The notes beneath the pieces are model-generated. The model searched no databases. It worked only from the letters and a program-made list of their open reading frames with translations, and had not been told where the DNA came from. This document shows, in pieces, positions 6,696 to 15,144 of a stretch of DNA of 18,781 nucleotides (the stretch's first letter is position 1; each line of letters begins with the position of its first letter). The position numbers and the translations under genes were made by a program. Source of the DNA: Gemmataceae bacterium (GTDB lineage Bacteria; Planctomycetota; Planctomycetia; Gemmatales; Gemmataceae); NCBI GenBank assembly GCA_025056835.1, contig JANWVS010000001.1:1-18781 (forward strand). The letters run 5' to 3'.

Positions 6696-8230
6696 GCCGC
6701 TCGATTTACACCTTGCTGATCGTCCTGGCGGTAGGCACGGCTTGCGGACGCATCGTCTGCGCGCAACTCGTTTTCGAACCGTGCCAGCACCGCAACGAAG
6801 GCGACCCGCCCGGCAAACGTTTGTGGCCGAAGAAAGTGCCGGCGCCGATGCCGACCTTCGGCTCCAACGATCGCTCGCGCTGGGCCACGGTGCGCGCCTT
6901 GGTCGAACAACAAACCTATGTCGTCGGTAGGCGCAACGCCGCCGTCGATGGCGCGCCGGCGTTGGCGCCCCTGGGTCAGCTCGACGCCCTCCAGGCGGGG
7001 GCGCTGCTGATGGCCGGCAATGCCCTGCGCAGCCAGCGCGATTCGGGGATTATTTTCGAGGACGGTTATCAGTCGGTCGACAAGGTCCTGCGCCCGGACA
7101 AGCTGGAGTTTTATTCGAGCAAACCGCCGCTGTTGGCCACGCTCGTCGCCGGCTTGTACTGGCTGTTCCACTGGTTTGGTTTGACGATGGCGGCCTATCC
7201 CGGCCTGATCGTACGGTCGATCCTCATCGTGGTTAATGTGGTGCCGTTTGCTTGGTACTTACATGTGCTGGCGGGGTGGTTGGAGCGGTGGTGCATCGAG
7301 CCGTGGGCACGGCTGTTCGTCTTCGTGACGGCGAGTTTCGCGACGTTGGTTTCGCCGTTTTTAATCACGTTGAACAATCACCTGCCGTGCACCTTCGCCA
7401 CCTTATTTGCCCTGCACGCTATGATTCGGATTTGGGAGTCGTTGCGGGCTGGGCAGCGGCCGGCGGTCGGATGGTTTCTTCTGGCCGGCTTCGGTTCCGG
7501 TTTCGCGGTGGCGATGGAACTGCCTGCCGCGGCCTTCGCGGGTGCTGTTGGCGTGGCCCTGTTGGCCTGGGCGCCGGCGCGGACGTTGGTATACGTCGTG
7601 CCGGCCGGCGCCGTGCCGATCGCAGCGTTTTTCGCCACGAATTATCTCGCCGTTGGACAATGGCGGCCTGTGCAGAGCGAGTTCGACGGTGCCGCATCCT
7701 GGTATCAGTACGACGGCAGCCACTGGCGCAAGCCAGCGCCTGGGGAAGTTCGCCGCGGCATCGACTGGGCACGACAACACGAATCGCGAGCCGCCTACGC
7801 TTTTCACGTCCTCATCGGCCACCACGGCTGGCTATCGCTTACCCCTGTCTGGTGGCTGGCGCTGGTCGGCATGGCCACGGGTACCTTGCGCGGTCGGCAA
7901 TCCAGCCGTGATCCCGGTGCGAGCCTGCCGTGGTTTGTACCGCCGCTGGCGATGGGCGTTTCAACGGCGGTCATCGCCTTTTACCTCTTGCAGACAGACA
8001 ATTACGGCGGCTTCACGGTCGGTTTGCGCTGGTTGATGTGGTTGACGCCGCTATGGCTGGCGTGCCTGGTTCCCGTGGTCGAGCGCTTAGCAAGGTCCCG
8101 CGCCGGCCGCGGCCTGGCCTACGTGTTACTTGGCGTGTCGTTGGTGTCAGCGAACTATTCGCTCTGGAACCCCTGGCGGCACCCTTGGCTCTACGATCTC
8201 ATGGTGGCCTGCGGTTGGCCGGGGTATTAG
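6692..8230 (+). CDS. Polytopic membrane protein, GT-C glycosyltransferase-like
   Basis: This 512-residue protein has one N-terminal membrane span, a long polar loop (about residues 28-140), and about nine or ten more hydrophobic segments. At residues 142-147 it carries SSKPPL directly before the second membrane segment. A Lys-Pro-Pro-Leu in this place is characteristic of ArnT/PMT-type (GT39/GT83) GT-C enzymes, which move sugars from polyprenyl phosphates to acceptors at the outer face. The acidic stretch FEDGYQSVDKV precedes it in the first loop, where such enzymes hold catalytic acids. The GTG start overlaps the upstream polyprenyl-phosphate glycosyltransferase stop as GTGA, with an AAAGG about eight bases upstream, supporting both the start and a donor-maker/donor-user pairing. 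I do not recognise the exact family. GT-C activity is inference from the motif, topology and neighbour. The acceptor is unknown. Confidence 0.85.
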   Translation: MSRSIYTLLIVLAVGTACGRIVCAQLVFEPCQHRNEGDPPGKRLWPKKVPAPMPTFGSNDRSRWATVRALVEQQTYVVGRRNAAVDGAPALAPLGQLDALQAGALLMAGNALRSQRDSGIIFEDGYQSVDKVLRPDKLEFYSSKPPLLATLVAGLYWLFHWFGLTMAAYPGLIVRSILIVVNVVPFAWYLHVLAGWLERWCIEPWARLFVFVTASFATLVSPFLITLNNHLPCTFATLFALHAMIRIWESLRAGQRPAVGWFLLAGFGSGFAVAMELPAAAFAGAVGVALLAWAPARTLVYVVPAGAVPIAAFFATNYLAVGQWRPVQSEFDGAASWYQYDGSHWRKPAPGEVRRGIDWARQHESRAAYAFHVLIGHHGWLSLTPVWWLALVGMATGTLRGRQSSRDPGASLPWFVPPLAMGVSTAVIAFYLLQTDNYGGFTVGLRWLMWLTPLWLACLVPVVERLARSRAGRGLAYVLLGVSLVSANYSLWNPWRHPWLYDLMVACGWPGY

Positions 8231-8383
8231 TACATTGTCCCTGGGAGATTGACGAACCACCATGTCGGTGCCGGGAGCCAAACCCCGTTGCTCTTCGATC
8301 CCCGAGCGAGCAGTTTTCATCGGAGGATGACTCTTGGAAGTCGGTGGCGGGCGATTCTCCACGTTAGGCCAGGCAGAAGTGGT

Positions 8384-10018
8384 ATGCGTCGGCGCGGGTA
8401 CCTGATTCTTGTTGGTATGATCGGGGTCGGTGTCGTCGCCGGCTCAGGGGTCCTGGTCCTGCAGCGTGCCGTGACCGCCAATCATGCTCGGGTTCGCCCG
8501 GTGCCGGCAGGCGATCAAGAGGTGGCGTGGATTGCACCGGCAACGAGCGGCGACAGTTGGGAACGGTTGGTGGCAGCGCTGGAAGTCCTGGTCGAGCGTT
8601 GGCCCAAGGAGGCGGCTGCCGCGGCACCGAGCATCGAAATCGCGCGGGCCTTTCTCGACCTGACCGCCGACGTTCCTGAAATCAGCGTCAGTTTCGGGGC
8701 GGGCAAACTGTGGATTCGATGGTACAAGCTTTCCGGCGAGGCCGACAGCCGCCAATGGATCGCGCACTTGTTGGCGCGCGGCCGTCCGCCTCTGATGGTG
8801 ATTGGCGGCGACACCAGCGACCGCGCCTTGGCGCTGGCCCAGGCCTTGCATGCGCGGGCGGATCAATGGCCGGGACCGGCGCCGTTGTTTCTCATCACCA
8901 CCGCGACGGCAGAGCGCTATGTCCCCAAGGACCGCACCGGCGGGTTGGCCAGCTATGACCAGTGGCCGCTGCTGATGGACGTTTATCCCGGCCGGACGTT
9001 CCGCTTTGCCTTTACCAACACCCGTATGGTGCAAGCGGTGCTCGACTTCGTGCAGAACACTCCCCAAGTCTGGCCGCAGAAAAACCACGATCCGGCATTC
9101 CTGGCAGGCGTGGTCGCCGGCGCGGATGCCTGGCACAGCCTGGCGCTGTTGATCGCCGGGGGTCATTGGCAACCTTATTACCTGTACACTCTGGCTTGGG
9201 GCGACGACGGCTACTCCCTGGATCTGCGCGAGGCATTTTCGCGACAATTCACCCAGTCGTTGCGCAGCAGTCAGGGGCAGGAGGAATTCATCAAGTTCGA
9301 CGACGCTCCGATTCCGTACGGCGCCGGCGATCCCTACCAACCAAATCCGCGGGAGCACCTGGCGGCAACGGCGTTCCTGGCCAACCGGGGTGTGCTGCGC
9401 GACCGACAGCATTTGCTGGTCCTGCCCACTGGGGCGCAGCGGGCGCGGCGCTTCTTGCGAACACTTTGCCAACGTGCGCCCCTGGAGATGCGCAACGTCG
9501 TCGTCGTCAACGGCGACGCGATCTCGTTCAACACGATCTACCGCGATCGGGCGGTCGCCTGGAACATCCTGGATGTGCCGGTGCCGCTCGTCTTTTTCAG
9601 CCATCGTAATCCGACCGACCATACGGCGGGCTTCGAGCCGCACGCCGCCGCGACCGGTACCCAGGACCTTTTGCTCTACCTCGATCTGCTGCAAGCCGTC
9701 GTTTACGGCTGCTTTCGCCAGGAACGGATCGTGACCGACGCCGATGAGGTCGGCGAGCGGCTGCGTCGTCTGCGCTGGCATTCCGGGCGCTTGCTGCCGC
9801 CGACGGACGCACCCGGCGGACACGAAACGTTGTTTTTCACCGCCGAGGGCAATCGGAGTGCCCGCACCGGCGAACATGTTGTTTGGCTTCGACCAGCCTT
9901 CGAGGCAACGCGCAATTTGCCGCGGGCGACCATCACCGTCTGGCGGCTGGGCGACAGCGGTTGGCAGTTGGCAGAACCGCCGCTGGAGGTCGACTACTTC
10001 CGGTCCAATCTGGAATGA
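8384..10018 (+). CDS. Membrane-anchored type 1 periplasmic-binding-protein-like sensor component
   Basis: This 544-residue protein has an N-terminal signal or membrane anchor (MRRRGYLILVGMIGVGVV and following) and a large extracytoplasmic part. Features of type 1 periplasmic-binding folds recur. VIGGDTSDRALALAQAL (about residues 139-155) and LFLITTATAERY resemble the Gly-Gly-x-x-Ser ligand loop and next strand. YPGRTFRFAFTNTRMVQAV (from about 203) matches the strand-helix where such proteins read Phe-Arg-x-x-x-x-Asn/Asp. The second lobe shows LLVLPTGAQRARRFL, VVVVNGDAISFNTIYRDR and VFFSHRNPTDH. I use the ATG at 8384, which directly opens the anchor; the frame extends upstream to a TTG at 8249 without a signal-like sequence. 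The histidine kinase gene begins 4 bp downstream, so I infer a ligand-reading partner in the manner of LuxP with LuxQ. Family assignment rests on pattern recognition only, and the ligand is unknown. Confidence 0.82.
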   Translation: MRRRGYLILVGMIGVGVVAGSGVLVLQRAVTANHARVRPVPAGDQEVAWIAPATSGDSWERLVAALEVLVERWPKEAAAAAPSIEIARAFLDLTADVPEISVSFGAGKLWIRWYKLSGEADSRQWIAHLLARGRPPLMVIGGDTSDRALALAQALHARADQWPGPAPLFLITTATAERYVPKDRTGGLASYDQWPLLMDVYPGRTFRFAFTNTRMVQAVLDFVQNTPQVWPQKNHDPAFLAGVVAGADAWHSLALLIAGGHWQPYYLYTLAWGDDGYSLDLREAFSRQFTQSLRSSQGQEEFIKFDDAPIPYGAGDPYQPNPREHLAATAFLANRGVLRDRQHLLVLPTGAQRARRFLRTLCQRAPLEMRNVVVVNGDAISFNTIYRDRAVAWNILDVPVPLVFFSHRNPTDHTAGFEPHAAATGTQDLLLYLDLLQAVVYGCFRQERIVTDADEVGERLRRLRWHSGRLLPPTDAPGGHETLFFTAEGNRSARTGEHVVWLRPAFEATRNLPRATITVWRLGDSGWQLAEPPLEVDYFRSNLE

Positions 10019-10022
10019 AGCC

Positions 10023-11591
10023 ATGCGCTGGCCCTGGCATCTTGTTCGCGCGTTGTTGCCGCCGGTGGCATTGGCCGCCTTGGTCGTCGTCGTTTTGCGG
10101 GAACCGATCACCTGGTGGCTCCACGGTGAGGCCATTTATGATCGCGAAGTCATCAAGGAATGGATTCGCGAGGCCCGCAACACCAAGACCTTGCCGGAGC
10201 TGACCGAGGAATTGCTGGAGCTGCTCCAACACGAGCGCCGACTCAACGAGGAACTTTCTCAGTCTGAGGAAGCCCAACGACCTGCCCGGGAAACAGCCCT
10301 TCGCCTTGCCCGACAAAAGTGCGACGATAAACGCGAAGAAATCGAGGAATTCCTGAAAGCGATCGGCAACGCGCCGACGAAGATCTATTCCGGCCAGCTG
10401 CCGCTCTTTCCCGTGATTTATCGTATCAGTGTGACTTTCGACGCCGCGTTGGATACGACTCCCGTGGTTTGGGACTCGCAATTCCCCCGGCAGCGAACGC
10501 AATATCGTGAATTGCACGAGCCAATTCACCCGCAAGCGACGGTAACCGTCCAATACCACCTGCACGCCTATCAACAACGGCAGATCGCCGAGCGCCAGGA
10601 GGCAACGCGCCGACTTTGGGTGGGCGGTCTCGGAATGATGTTCGCCCTGTTGGCGCTGATTTGGGCCGTAGTGGCCCAGCGGCGGGAACGGTTGCGCGAA
10701 CTACGCCGCCAGGAAGCCGAACGACGCCAGGAGGAGGCCGAGCGCCAGAATCTCGAGTTGAAATCGCAACTGTTCGCGAACATCGGCATCATGGCTGGCT
10801 CGTATGCCCACAACATCAAGAATTTGCTGGTGCGTCCGAATGACCTGTTGCGCCGCTGCCTCGACGACCGACCCACGGCCGAAGAACAGGCCCAGATGTT
10901 GCGCGAGGTGAGACAAACTCTGATGACTGTGACGGAGCGTCTCCAGCAGATTCTCGCCACGGTCCGCCGCGACCCAAGCAAATCTGAGCCGAGCCGCTTG
11001 GACGTGGGGCTCATGCTTCATGATTTGCACGCCGCCTGGAGTGAATTGGCCCGCGAAAAATGGAAGCTCGATTTAACGTTGGATGTCGGCCCCGGACCGC
11101 TGTGGATCGACGGCGATCGCTCCCACGTGCAACAGGCACTGGAAAACCTGCTGTTCAACGCCCGCGATGCCACGTTTGAAATGCGCAGCCACTTGCGTGA
11201 ACAAGCGCGGCGCAGCACGGGGCCTGTGGCCGCTTCGTGCGACGACGCCGCAGCCGTCCGCGCACGACGCCAAGCGATTATCGACGCCGCCGCCTGGCGC
11301 GGTGCGGTGACCTTGAGGACTTACCGGCGGGGAGAGCAGGTCGTTATCGAAGTCGTCGACAACGGCATCGGCATGACCGAGGAAGTTCGCCGCCGTTGCA
11401 CCGAACCTCATTTTTCCACCAAGCGCGACAATGCCCTGTTCACCGGTTTGACCGCCGGCATGGGATTGGGTCTGTCGTTCGTTCAAGTGATCCTTCAGCA
11501 CCATCGGGCCGTCCTGGAAGTCGAGTCTCAGCCTCTACGCGGCGCCACGTTCCGTGTGTTTTTCCCTGCCGCCGCCGCGCCGTCGAGTTAG
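10023..11591 (+). CDS. Transmembrane sensor histidine kinase (orphan)
   Basis: This 522-residue kinase has membrane spans at about residues 7-25 and 197-218, enclosing a helix-rich external domain of about 170 residues. A charged coiled coil (about 220-250, RRERLRELRRQEAERRQEE) leads to the phosphoacceptor helix, with His263 in GSYAHNIKNLL. The ATPase domain shows the N box ENLLFNARDA (374-383, Asn379), G1 VVDNGIGM (444-451), an F box with HFSTKRDN, and G2 GMGLGLSF (479-486). Between the N box and G1 is a polar insert of roughly 40 residues beyond the usual spacing, of unknown role. The ATG follows the binding-protein-like gene by four bases, indicating one operon and probably one sensory complex. 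No response regulator or receiver domain lies in the window, so the partner must be encoded elsewhere. The stop is at 11589-11591, facing convergent genes. Confidence 0.93.
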   Translation: MRWPWHLVRALLPPVALAALVVVVLREPITWWLHGEAIYDREVIKEWIREARNTKTLPELTEELLELLQHERRLNEELSQSEEAQRPARETALRLARQKCDDKREEIEEFLKAIGNAPTKIYSGQLPLFPVIYRISVTFDAALDTTPVVWDSQFPRQRTQYRELHEPIHPQATVTVQYHLHAYQQRQIAERQEATRRLWVGGLGMMFALLALIWAVVAQRRERLRELRRQEAERRQEEAERQNLELKSQLFANIGIMAGSYAHNIKNLLVRPNDLLRRCLDDRPTAEEQAQMLREVRQTLMTVTERLQQILATVRRDPSKSEPSRLDVGLMLHDLHAAWSELAREKWKLDLTLDVGPGPLWIDGDRSHVQQALENLLFNARDATFEMRSHLREQARRSTGPVAASCDDAAAVRARRQAIIDAAAWRGAVTLRTYRRGEQVVIEVVDNGIGMTEEVRRRCTEPHFSTKRDNALFTGLTAGMGLGLSFVQVILQHHRAVLEVESQPLRGATFRVFFPAAAAPSS

Positions 11592-11712
11592 TTGCCGCGT
11601 AGCCGTTCGACGCGCTGGGCCGACGGCACCTAAGCCTCAGCCCCGCGCGACTCGGTCCGGTGAGGACATGAAACGATCCCTACTCCGAACAGCAGCGTGC
11701 GTGACGCGAAGG

Positions 11713-11747
11713 GAAAAATGCCTCAGGCTCGGCCGGCAAACACCGGC
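11713..11747 (-). terminator. Possible weak terminator after the minus-strand GNAT/oxygenase operon
   Basis: Read on the minus strand just after the last operon gene, GCCGG-TGTTTG-CCGGC (11732-11747) forms a 5-bp stem. It is followed by a smaller GCC-TGA-GGC and then ATTTTTCCC. The stem is short and the T run is not adjacent to the main hairpin, so this is only a tentative call. It lies in the 167-bp gap between convergent genes (11592-11758), in which I see no coding sequence. Confidence 0.3.
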
Positions 11748-11758
11748 GTTGATCTTGC

Positions 11759-12925
11759 TCAGGATTCGCGAGCGAATCGGCGCACCCGGCGAAGCCAGCG
11801 CCGCGCCCATTCTTTCCAGCTCGACGGCGCAACGCGCAGTTGCACGAGGGACCGATGCTGGTGGGTGAAGAGTTGTTTGTACTGGGCGTCCCCGGCCAGG
11901 AAATCGAACTCGCGAAGCCCTTGCGCCATGGCGTATTGCAGAACGTGAACAAGCATGACAATGCCCAACCGCACCTTGGCGGGAACGTCGAGCCGCCGGC
12001 CCGATTGGTAAAAGCAAAGCCGATCGCGATCGCGCAAGCCGTACCAAGCGGCGACGGGAGTGCCGCGCACGCTCATCCACAACAAGACGAGCAATCCCTC
12101 GGTTTGAGCCAATTGCGAATAGCGCTCGTGAAATTCGCAGAAACGCGGCGCGGCAAAAGCGCCTCCGCCGGCCGCATCCTTCCAGCGCTGGCGATGCAAG
12201 TCCGCCAAAATGCGCATGCCTTCGGCGCGCTGTTGCGGAGTCTCCACCATATGCAGTTGCCAATCCGCTCCCGCCCATGCTTCAAAGTCGCGGATCGACG
12301 CCTTGAGCGAATGCCGTTTCTTCTTGGGGAGCGATGTCAAATACGTGTTCCAATCGGCCGGCAGCGACAAATATGGCGCCACGCCGGGTTCGCTCTTCTC
12401 CGCAGCTCCAAAGCTAACGTGTAGAGCTTCCGCCAGTGCTGATGTCATCGGATGGTCGCGATCCATCGCCGTGAGCACGCATTCTTCCCAGGGACCGAAG
12501 CCGCCGGCCCGCAATTGAGAGGCGAAAGCGGCGGCGACGCGCCCTTCCGAACCCGGCCGGACCACCAGATTGAGGTACTCCGAGCACACGCCATCGCCTT
12601 CGACGACATCGCTCCCCAGAAACTCCAACCGATGAAAAGTCAGCCCCGGACAATAGCGGTGGCGACGACGGCACAACAAGGCAAGCCCGACAACGGTTGG
12701 ACCGTCAGAGAACACGCCGACGCACAATTCGCGGTCACGGCCATACACGTCCCACCAGGTCAAAAGCCAACTCGGCGAGCACATCAAGGCGGGCTGACTG
12801 TTGCTCGCCAGCAGGGCTTGCCACGTGGGCACCAAGCGGCGCAGCTCGGCCATGTCCGTCAGCAACCGCATCTGCGGCGATGGCGACGCCGAGCACACCG
12901 GGGCTGGAGTTGCCAACAGATTCAT
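11759..12925 (-). CDS. CelD/FemAB-like GNAT-fold acyl or aminoacyl transferase (second copy)
   Basis: This 388-residue protein belongs to the Acetyltransf_6 (BioF2-like, CelD/BcsL) group, related to FemAB aminoacyl transferases. The core begins near the WNTYLTSLPKKKRHSLK stretch, the typical Trp-x-x-Tyr-Leu...Lys-Lys-x-Arg helix of this family. It continues through the GVFSDG-type strand in the N-terminal half and the AAWYGLRDRDRLCFYQSG strands in the C-terminal GNAT repeat. The end is rich in Arg and Trp (WKEWARRWLRRVRRF), suggesting contact with the inner membrane face. Members work in exopolysaccharide or cell-wall decoration; the donor and acceptor are unknown here. The ATG at 12925 overlaps the upstream oxygenase stop as ATGA and has an AAGGAAG Shine-Dalgarno, which decides against the frame's longer start at 13048. 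It is the last gene of the four-gene operon, and it is clearly divergent in sequence from the other GNAT at 13855-15069. Confidence 0.88.
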   Translation of the reverse strand: MNLLATPAPVCSASPSPQMRLLTDMAELRRLVPTWQALLASNSQPALMCSPSWLLTWWDVYGRDRELCVGVFSDGPTVVGLALLCRRRHRYCPGLTFHRLEFLGSDVVEGDGVCSEYLNLVVRPGSEGRVAAAFASQLRAGGFGPWEECVLTAMDRDHPMTSALAEALHVSFGAAEKSEPGVAPYLSLPADWNTYLTSLPKKKRHSLKASIRDFEAWAGADWQLHMVETPQQRAEGMRILADLHRQRWKDAAGGGAFAAPRFCEFHERYSQLAQTEGLLVLLWMSVRGTPVAAWYGLRDRDRLCFYQSGRRLDVPAKVRLGIVMLVHVLQYAMAQGLREFDFLAGDAQYKQLFTHQHRSLVQLRVAPSSWKEWARRWLRRVRRFARES

Positions 12926-13836
12926 CGCGGCTTCCTTCTCAGCAGCCGCTGGAGGCGCCGGCACAACCGATAGCCGAAGCATTTCAGACGATCGCGCCAA
13001 GGACTGACACCGACAGGCGTCGGTCGCCAGCCGCGCCGTCGCAGCCATGAATTCACGTTGTAGACAAGTCCGCGATATTCCAGGTCAGGCGTGCGAAAAG
13101 TGACGCTGAAGGACACCGACACGCCGGGACCGTTTTCGACAAAGTGCGGTGCGGTCACTGGAAAGTGCAAACCTTGACCCGGTTGCAGGTCGAAGACCCA
13201 CGCCTTGGAGCGCCAGGCCTCATCGAACGGCAAATTGCGGTGGGCACCTTCGTAAAAGCGTTCCAGTTGCTCCTCCGTGACAATGGAACGATCTCGTGCA
13301 TCGAATTGGTGGATCCGTTTGGTCCCGCGAATCTGCAACAAGAAATTATGCTCGGGATCGATGTGAAACGGCGTCACCGATTGGGGCGAGGACAAGAAGA
13401 TGAAGCCTTGGGCTTGCATCATCCCCGGCACGAGCGGCTCGGAATGCACACGAATTTCGGCCAGGCAACGGTGCAGCAAGTCTCGATATTCGGGATCGTG
13501 TTCGACGTATTTCAAGACCATCCATGACTTGCAGTCCTCGATGCGCCGCACCGTTTCCTCCACCGACAAACCCGTGCGCGGCGTCAGCTCAGGCCGAAGG
13601 CTGACCGGAATGTCGCCGGCATTGTACTCGACATTCGCCTCGGGCAGCGTTCGTGCCAATTCCAGTAAGCGCGGCAACTCAAACAGCGGATGGCTGGTCA
13701 AGCGGTGGCCGATCAGAAACGGTCGGCGGTTGAAGTTCTCGCGAAAGGCGGCGGCGTCGATCGACAACAAGGGTGCTGAATCCTCGAACCGCGCCGTCGG
13801 CACCGGCTCGGTGCGGTCAACGTGAAGCAAACGCAT
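12922..13836 (-). CDS. Cupin-8/JmjC-like Fe(II)-dependent oxygenase
   Basis: This 304-residue predicted soluble protein shows the metal triad of cupin-8/JmjC oxygenases. H158 and D160 lie in PFHIDPEHNFLLQIRG, and H231 lies in LHFPVTAPHFVENG; Lys173 in RGTKRIHQF could bind 2-oxoglutarate. GlyPheIlePheLeuSerSer just before the HxD is also typical. Enzymes of this family hydroxylate proteins or small molecules using Fe(II), O2 and 2-oxoglutarate; the substrate is unknown. The C-terminus is strongly basic (LKCFGYRLCRRLQRLLRRKPR lies at the very end, partly shown here as its key Arg/Leu repeats). The start has a strong GGAGG five bases before the ATG. The gene follows one CelD/FemAB-like GNAT by 18 bases and overlaps a second by ATGA, so all three are co-translated. 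This suggests it modifies the product or acceptor of those transferases, or of the deacetylase upstream. Confidence 0.87.
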   Translation of the reverse strand: MRLLHVDRTEPVPTARFEDSAPLLSIDAAAFRENFNRRPFLIGHRLTSHPLFELPRLLELARTLPEANVEYNAGDIPVSLRPELTPRTGLSVEETVRRIEDCKSWMVLKYVEHDPEYRDLLHRCLAEIRVHSEPLVPGMMQAQGFIFLSSPQSVTPFHIDPEHNFLLQIRGTKRIHQFDARDRSIVTEEQLERFYEGAHRNLPFDEAWRSKAWVFDLQPGQGLHFPVTAPHFVENGPGVSVSFSVTFRTPDLEYRGLVYNVNSWLRRRGWRPTPVGVSPWRDRLKCFGYRLCRRLQRLLRRKPR

Positions 13837-13854
13837 GAGCGCCTCCTCGAAGAG

Positions 13855-15069
13855 TCAAGTAGCAGTCCGGCGACGACGCCCGACAACCGTCCGTTTCACG
13901 GCGCGCAGCAAAGGCAAGGCGCCGACGATCAGATTGCCGTACCAACCGCCGGTACTGAGCAACAGATGTTGGATCAGTCGGCGCTCCGTCCAGAGTCGAT
14001 CGATCATGGGATGTTTGGCCACGGCGCAAGAATCCATCCACGCCAGGTCGGGCCCGGCATGCACGAGAGCGATGTTGTCCAGTTCCAGCAACACGCCGGG
14101 CGAGAATCGGGCGAAACGCTCGTCAAAAGCAATTTTCAAGGCGAAAGCGCCATGGCCCGAGCGAAAGTTGCATTTCATGGCGATCGGGCGGCCATCCAAG
14201 AACAAGCCTAGCATGAGCAGTTGGCCCCGAGCGTGGGCCTCGCTGACAACCGCACTAAAAAATTTTCGGTCGCCCGACGAATGCGCCAGCGCTGTTCCCT
14301 GTGCTCCTTTCCAACCGGACGCCTCGAGTTCGAGAAACTGTACGATCCACGGCTGGGGATCGTCCGAAGGCTCAAGCCGGCGCGTTTCCAGCCGCCCCAA
14401 TTCGCTAAGCCGGCGGCGCAACCGTTCCAAGTCGCGACGGTGCTTAGGCGCAAGAGCGGCCCGGAGGTAAGTCTCGGCGTCGCGGCCGGGCCGCAGCAAG
14501 GCCCGATTGTATTGCTCGACCGTAAAGGTCAGGAGCCGCAGGTCGTTGATGGTGTCGACGAGGCATTGGAAGAAAGGACCATCGGCCGCGACGATGGGAA
14601 ATTCCACGACGGCGGCTCCCTCGGGAGCAGTCCCCGCCCAGGCCAGAAATGCTTGCAAGGCCGGCGCCGCGTGATCGCGATGCAGCAACGGCGTCCCTAA
14701 GACGCAATGTTTGTGCCGCCACAGGGTGAGTACCCGCACCGGCACGCCGTGCCAACTGCGGCGCCGCTCGCACGGGAAAAACCCACACCATTCACTCCGC
14801 TCGGCGCCGTCATCGCGAATCACCACCGCGATCCGCCGAGACGCCGGTGCGCCAAGATGTTCCAGGGCCGGCAAGCACATCCACGGCTCGTAAAAACAGT
14901 TCGGCTCCAGTGCCGCCGACGCCAGCCGTTCCCACGACGGCCGCTGTCGGACCAGTCCAGCGGCATCCGCAAGGTCGACACGATAGACAGGCCCCACGCG
15001 CTCACTCCGCTGCGCCGGCACACCGCTGGCCGCAGGCAACGACAAGGATGGCGCAGGGGCGGTCAACAT
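13855..15069 (-). CDS. CelD/FemAB-like GNAT-fold acyl or aminoacyl transferase (first copy)
   Basis: This protein of about 404 residues is of the Acetyltransf_6/CelD group. The N-terminal half carries the family's first GNAT-like lobe (EPWMCLPALEHLG, then CGFFPCERRRSWHG). The core helix is LRAALAPKHRRDLERLRRRL, the equivalent of the Lys-x-x-Arg-x-x-Leu helix in the family. LLMLGLFLDGRPIAMKCNF and ALKIAFDERFARFSPG form the C-terminal GNAT strands, with the usual Pro-Gly before the final helix. The probable role is transfer of an acyl or aminoacyl group to an envelope polysaccharide or its precursor; this is inferred from the family and locus. I use the ATG at 15069. A GTG two codons upstream (15075) is equally possible, and neither has a good Shine-Dalgarno. 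It lies between the deacetylase (75-bp gap with a hairpin) and the oxygenase, 18 bp downstream. Confidence 0.87.
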   Translation of the reverse strand: MLTAPAPSLSLPAASGVPAQRSERVGPVYRVDLADAAGLVRQRPSWERLASAALEPNCFYEPWMCLPALEHLGAPASRRIAVVIRDDGAERSEWCGFFPCERRRSWHGVPVRVLTLWRHKHCVLGTPLLHRDHAAPALQAFLAWAGTAPEGAAVVEFPIVAADGPFFQCLVDTINDLRLLTFTVEQYNRALLRPGRDAETYLRAALAPKHRRDLERLRRRLSELGRLETRRLEPSDDPQPWIVQFLELEASGWKGAQGTALAHSSGDRKFFSAVVSEAHARGQLLMLGLFLDGRPIAMKCNFRSGHGAFALKIAFDERFARFSPGVLLELDNIALVHAGPDLAWMDSCAVAKHPMIDRLWTERRLIQHLLLSTGGWYGNLIVGALPLLRAVKRTVVGRRRRTAT

Positions 15070-15082
15070 CGACACTCAGCGG

Positions 15083-15121
15083 GGCTGCGGGTTGCTGTTT
15101 CGCCGGCGCCGGTCCGCAGCC
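15083..15121 (-). repeat. Intergenic inverted repeat (8-bp arms) inside the operon
   Basis: GGCTGCGG (15083-15090) and CCGCAGCC (15114-15121) are perfect 8-bp inverted arms around a 23-base loop. The loop contains the 10-base palindrome CCGGCGCCGG (15103-15112). The element fills most of the gap between the deacetylase stop and the first CelD-like start and would form a stable RNA hairpin in the operon message. There is no T-tract, so a simple intrinsic terminator is unlikely; a processing or expression-balancing element is possible. Confidence 0.45.
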
Positions 15122-15144
15122 TGCTCGGTGCCGACGCGTTCGTC

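Noticed and set aside
8332..8403. Short TTG-initiated frame after GGAGG, possible leader peptide before the binding-protein-like gene
   Set aside because: The TTG start is weak, the 23-codon product has no attenuator-like run of codons, and I see no paired hairpins. Chance is the simpler explanation.
8444..10135. 563-residue open frame on the minus strand
   Set aside because: It is antisense to the binding-protein-like gene, which has a signal anchor, coherent strand-helix patterns and close spacing to the kinase; the antisense product shows no such features.
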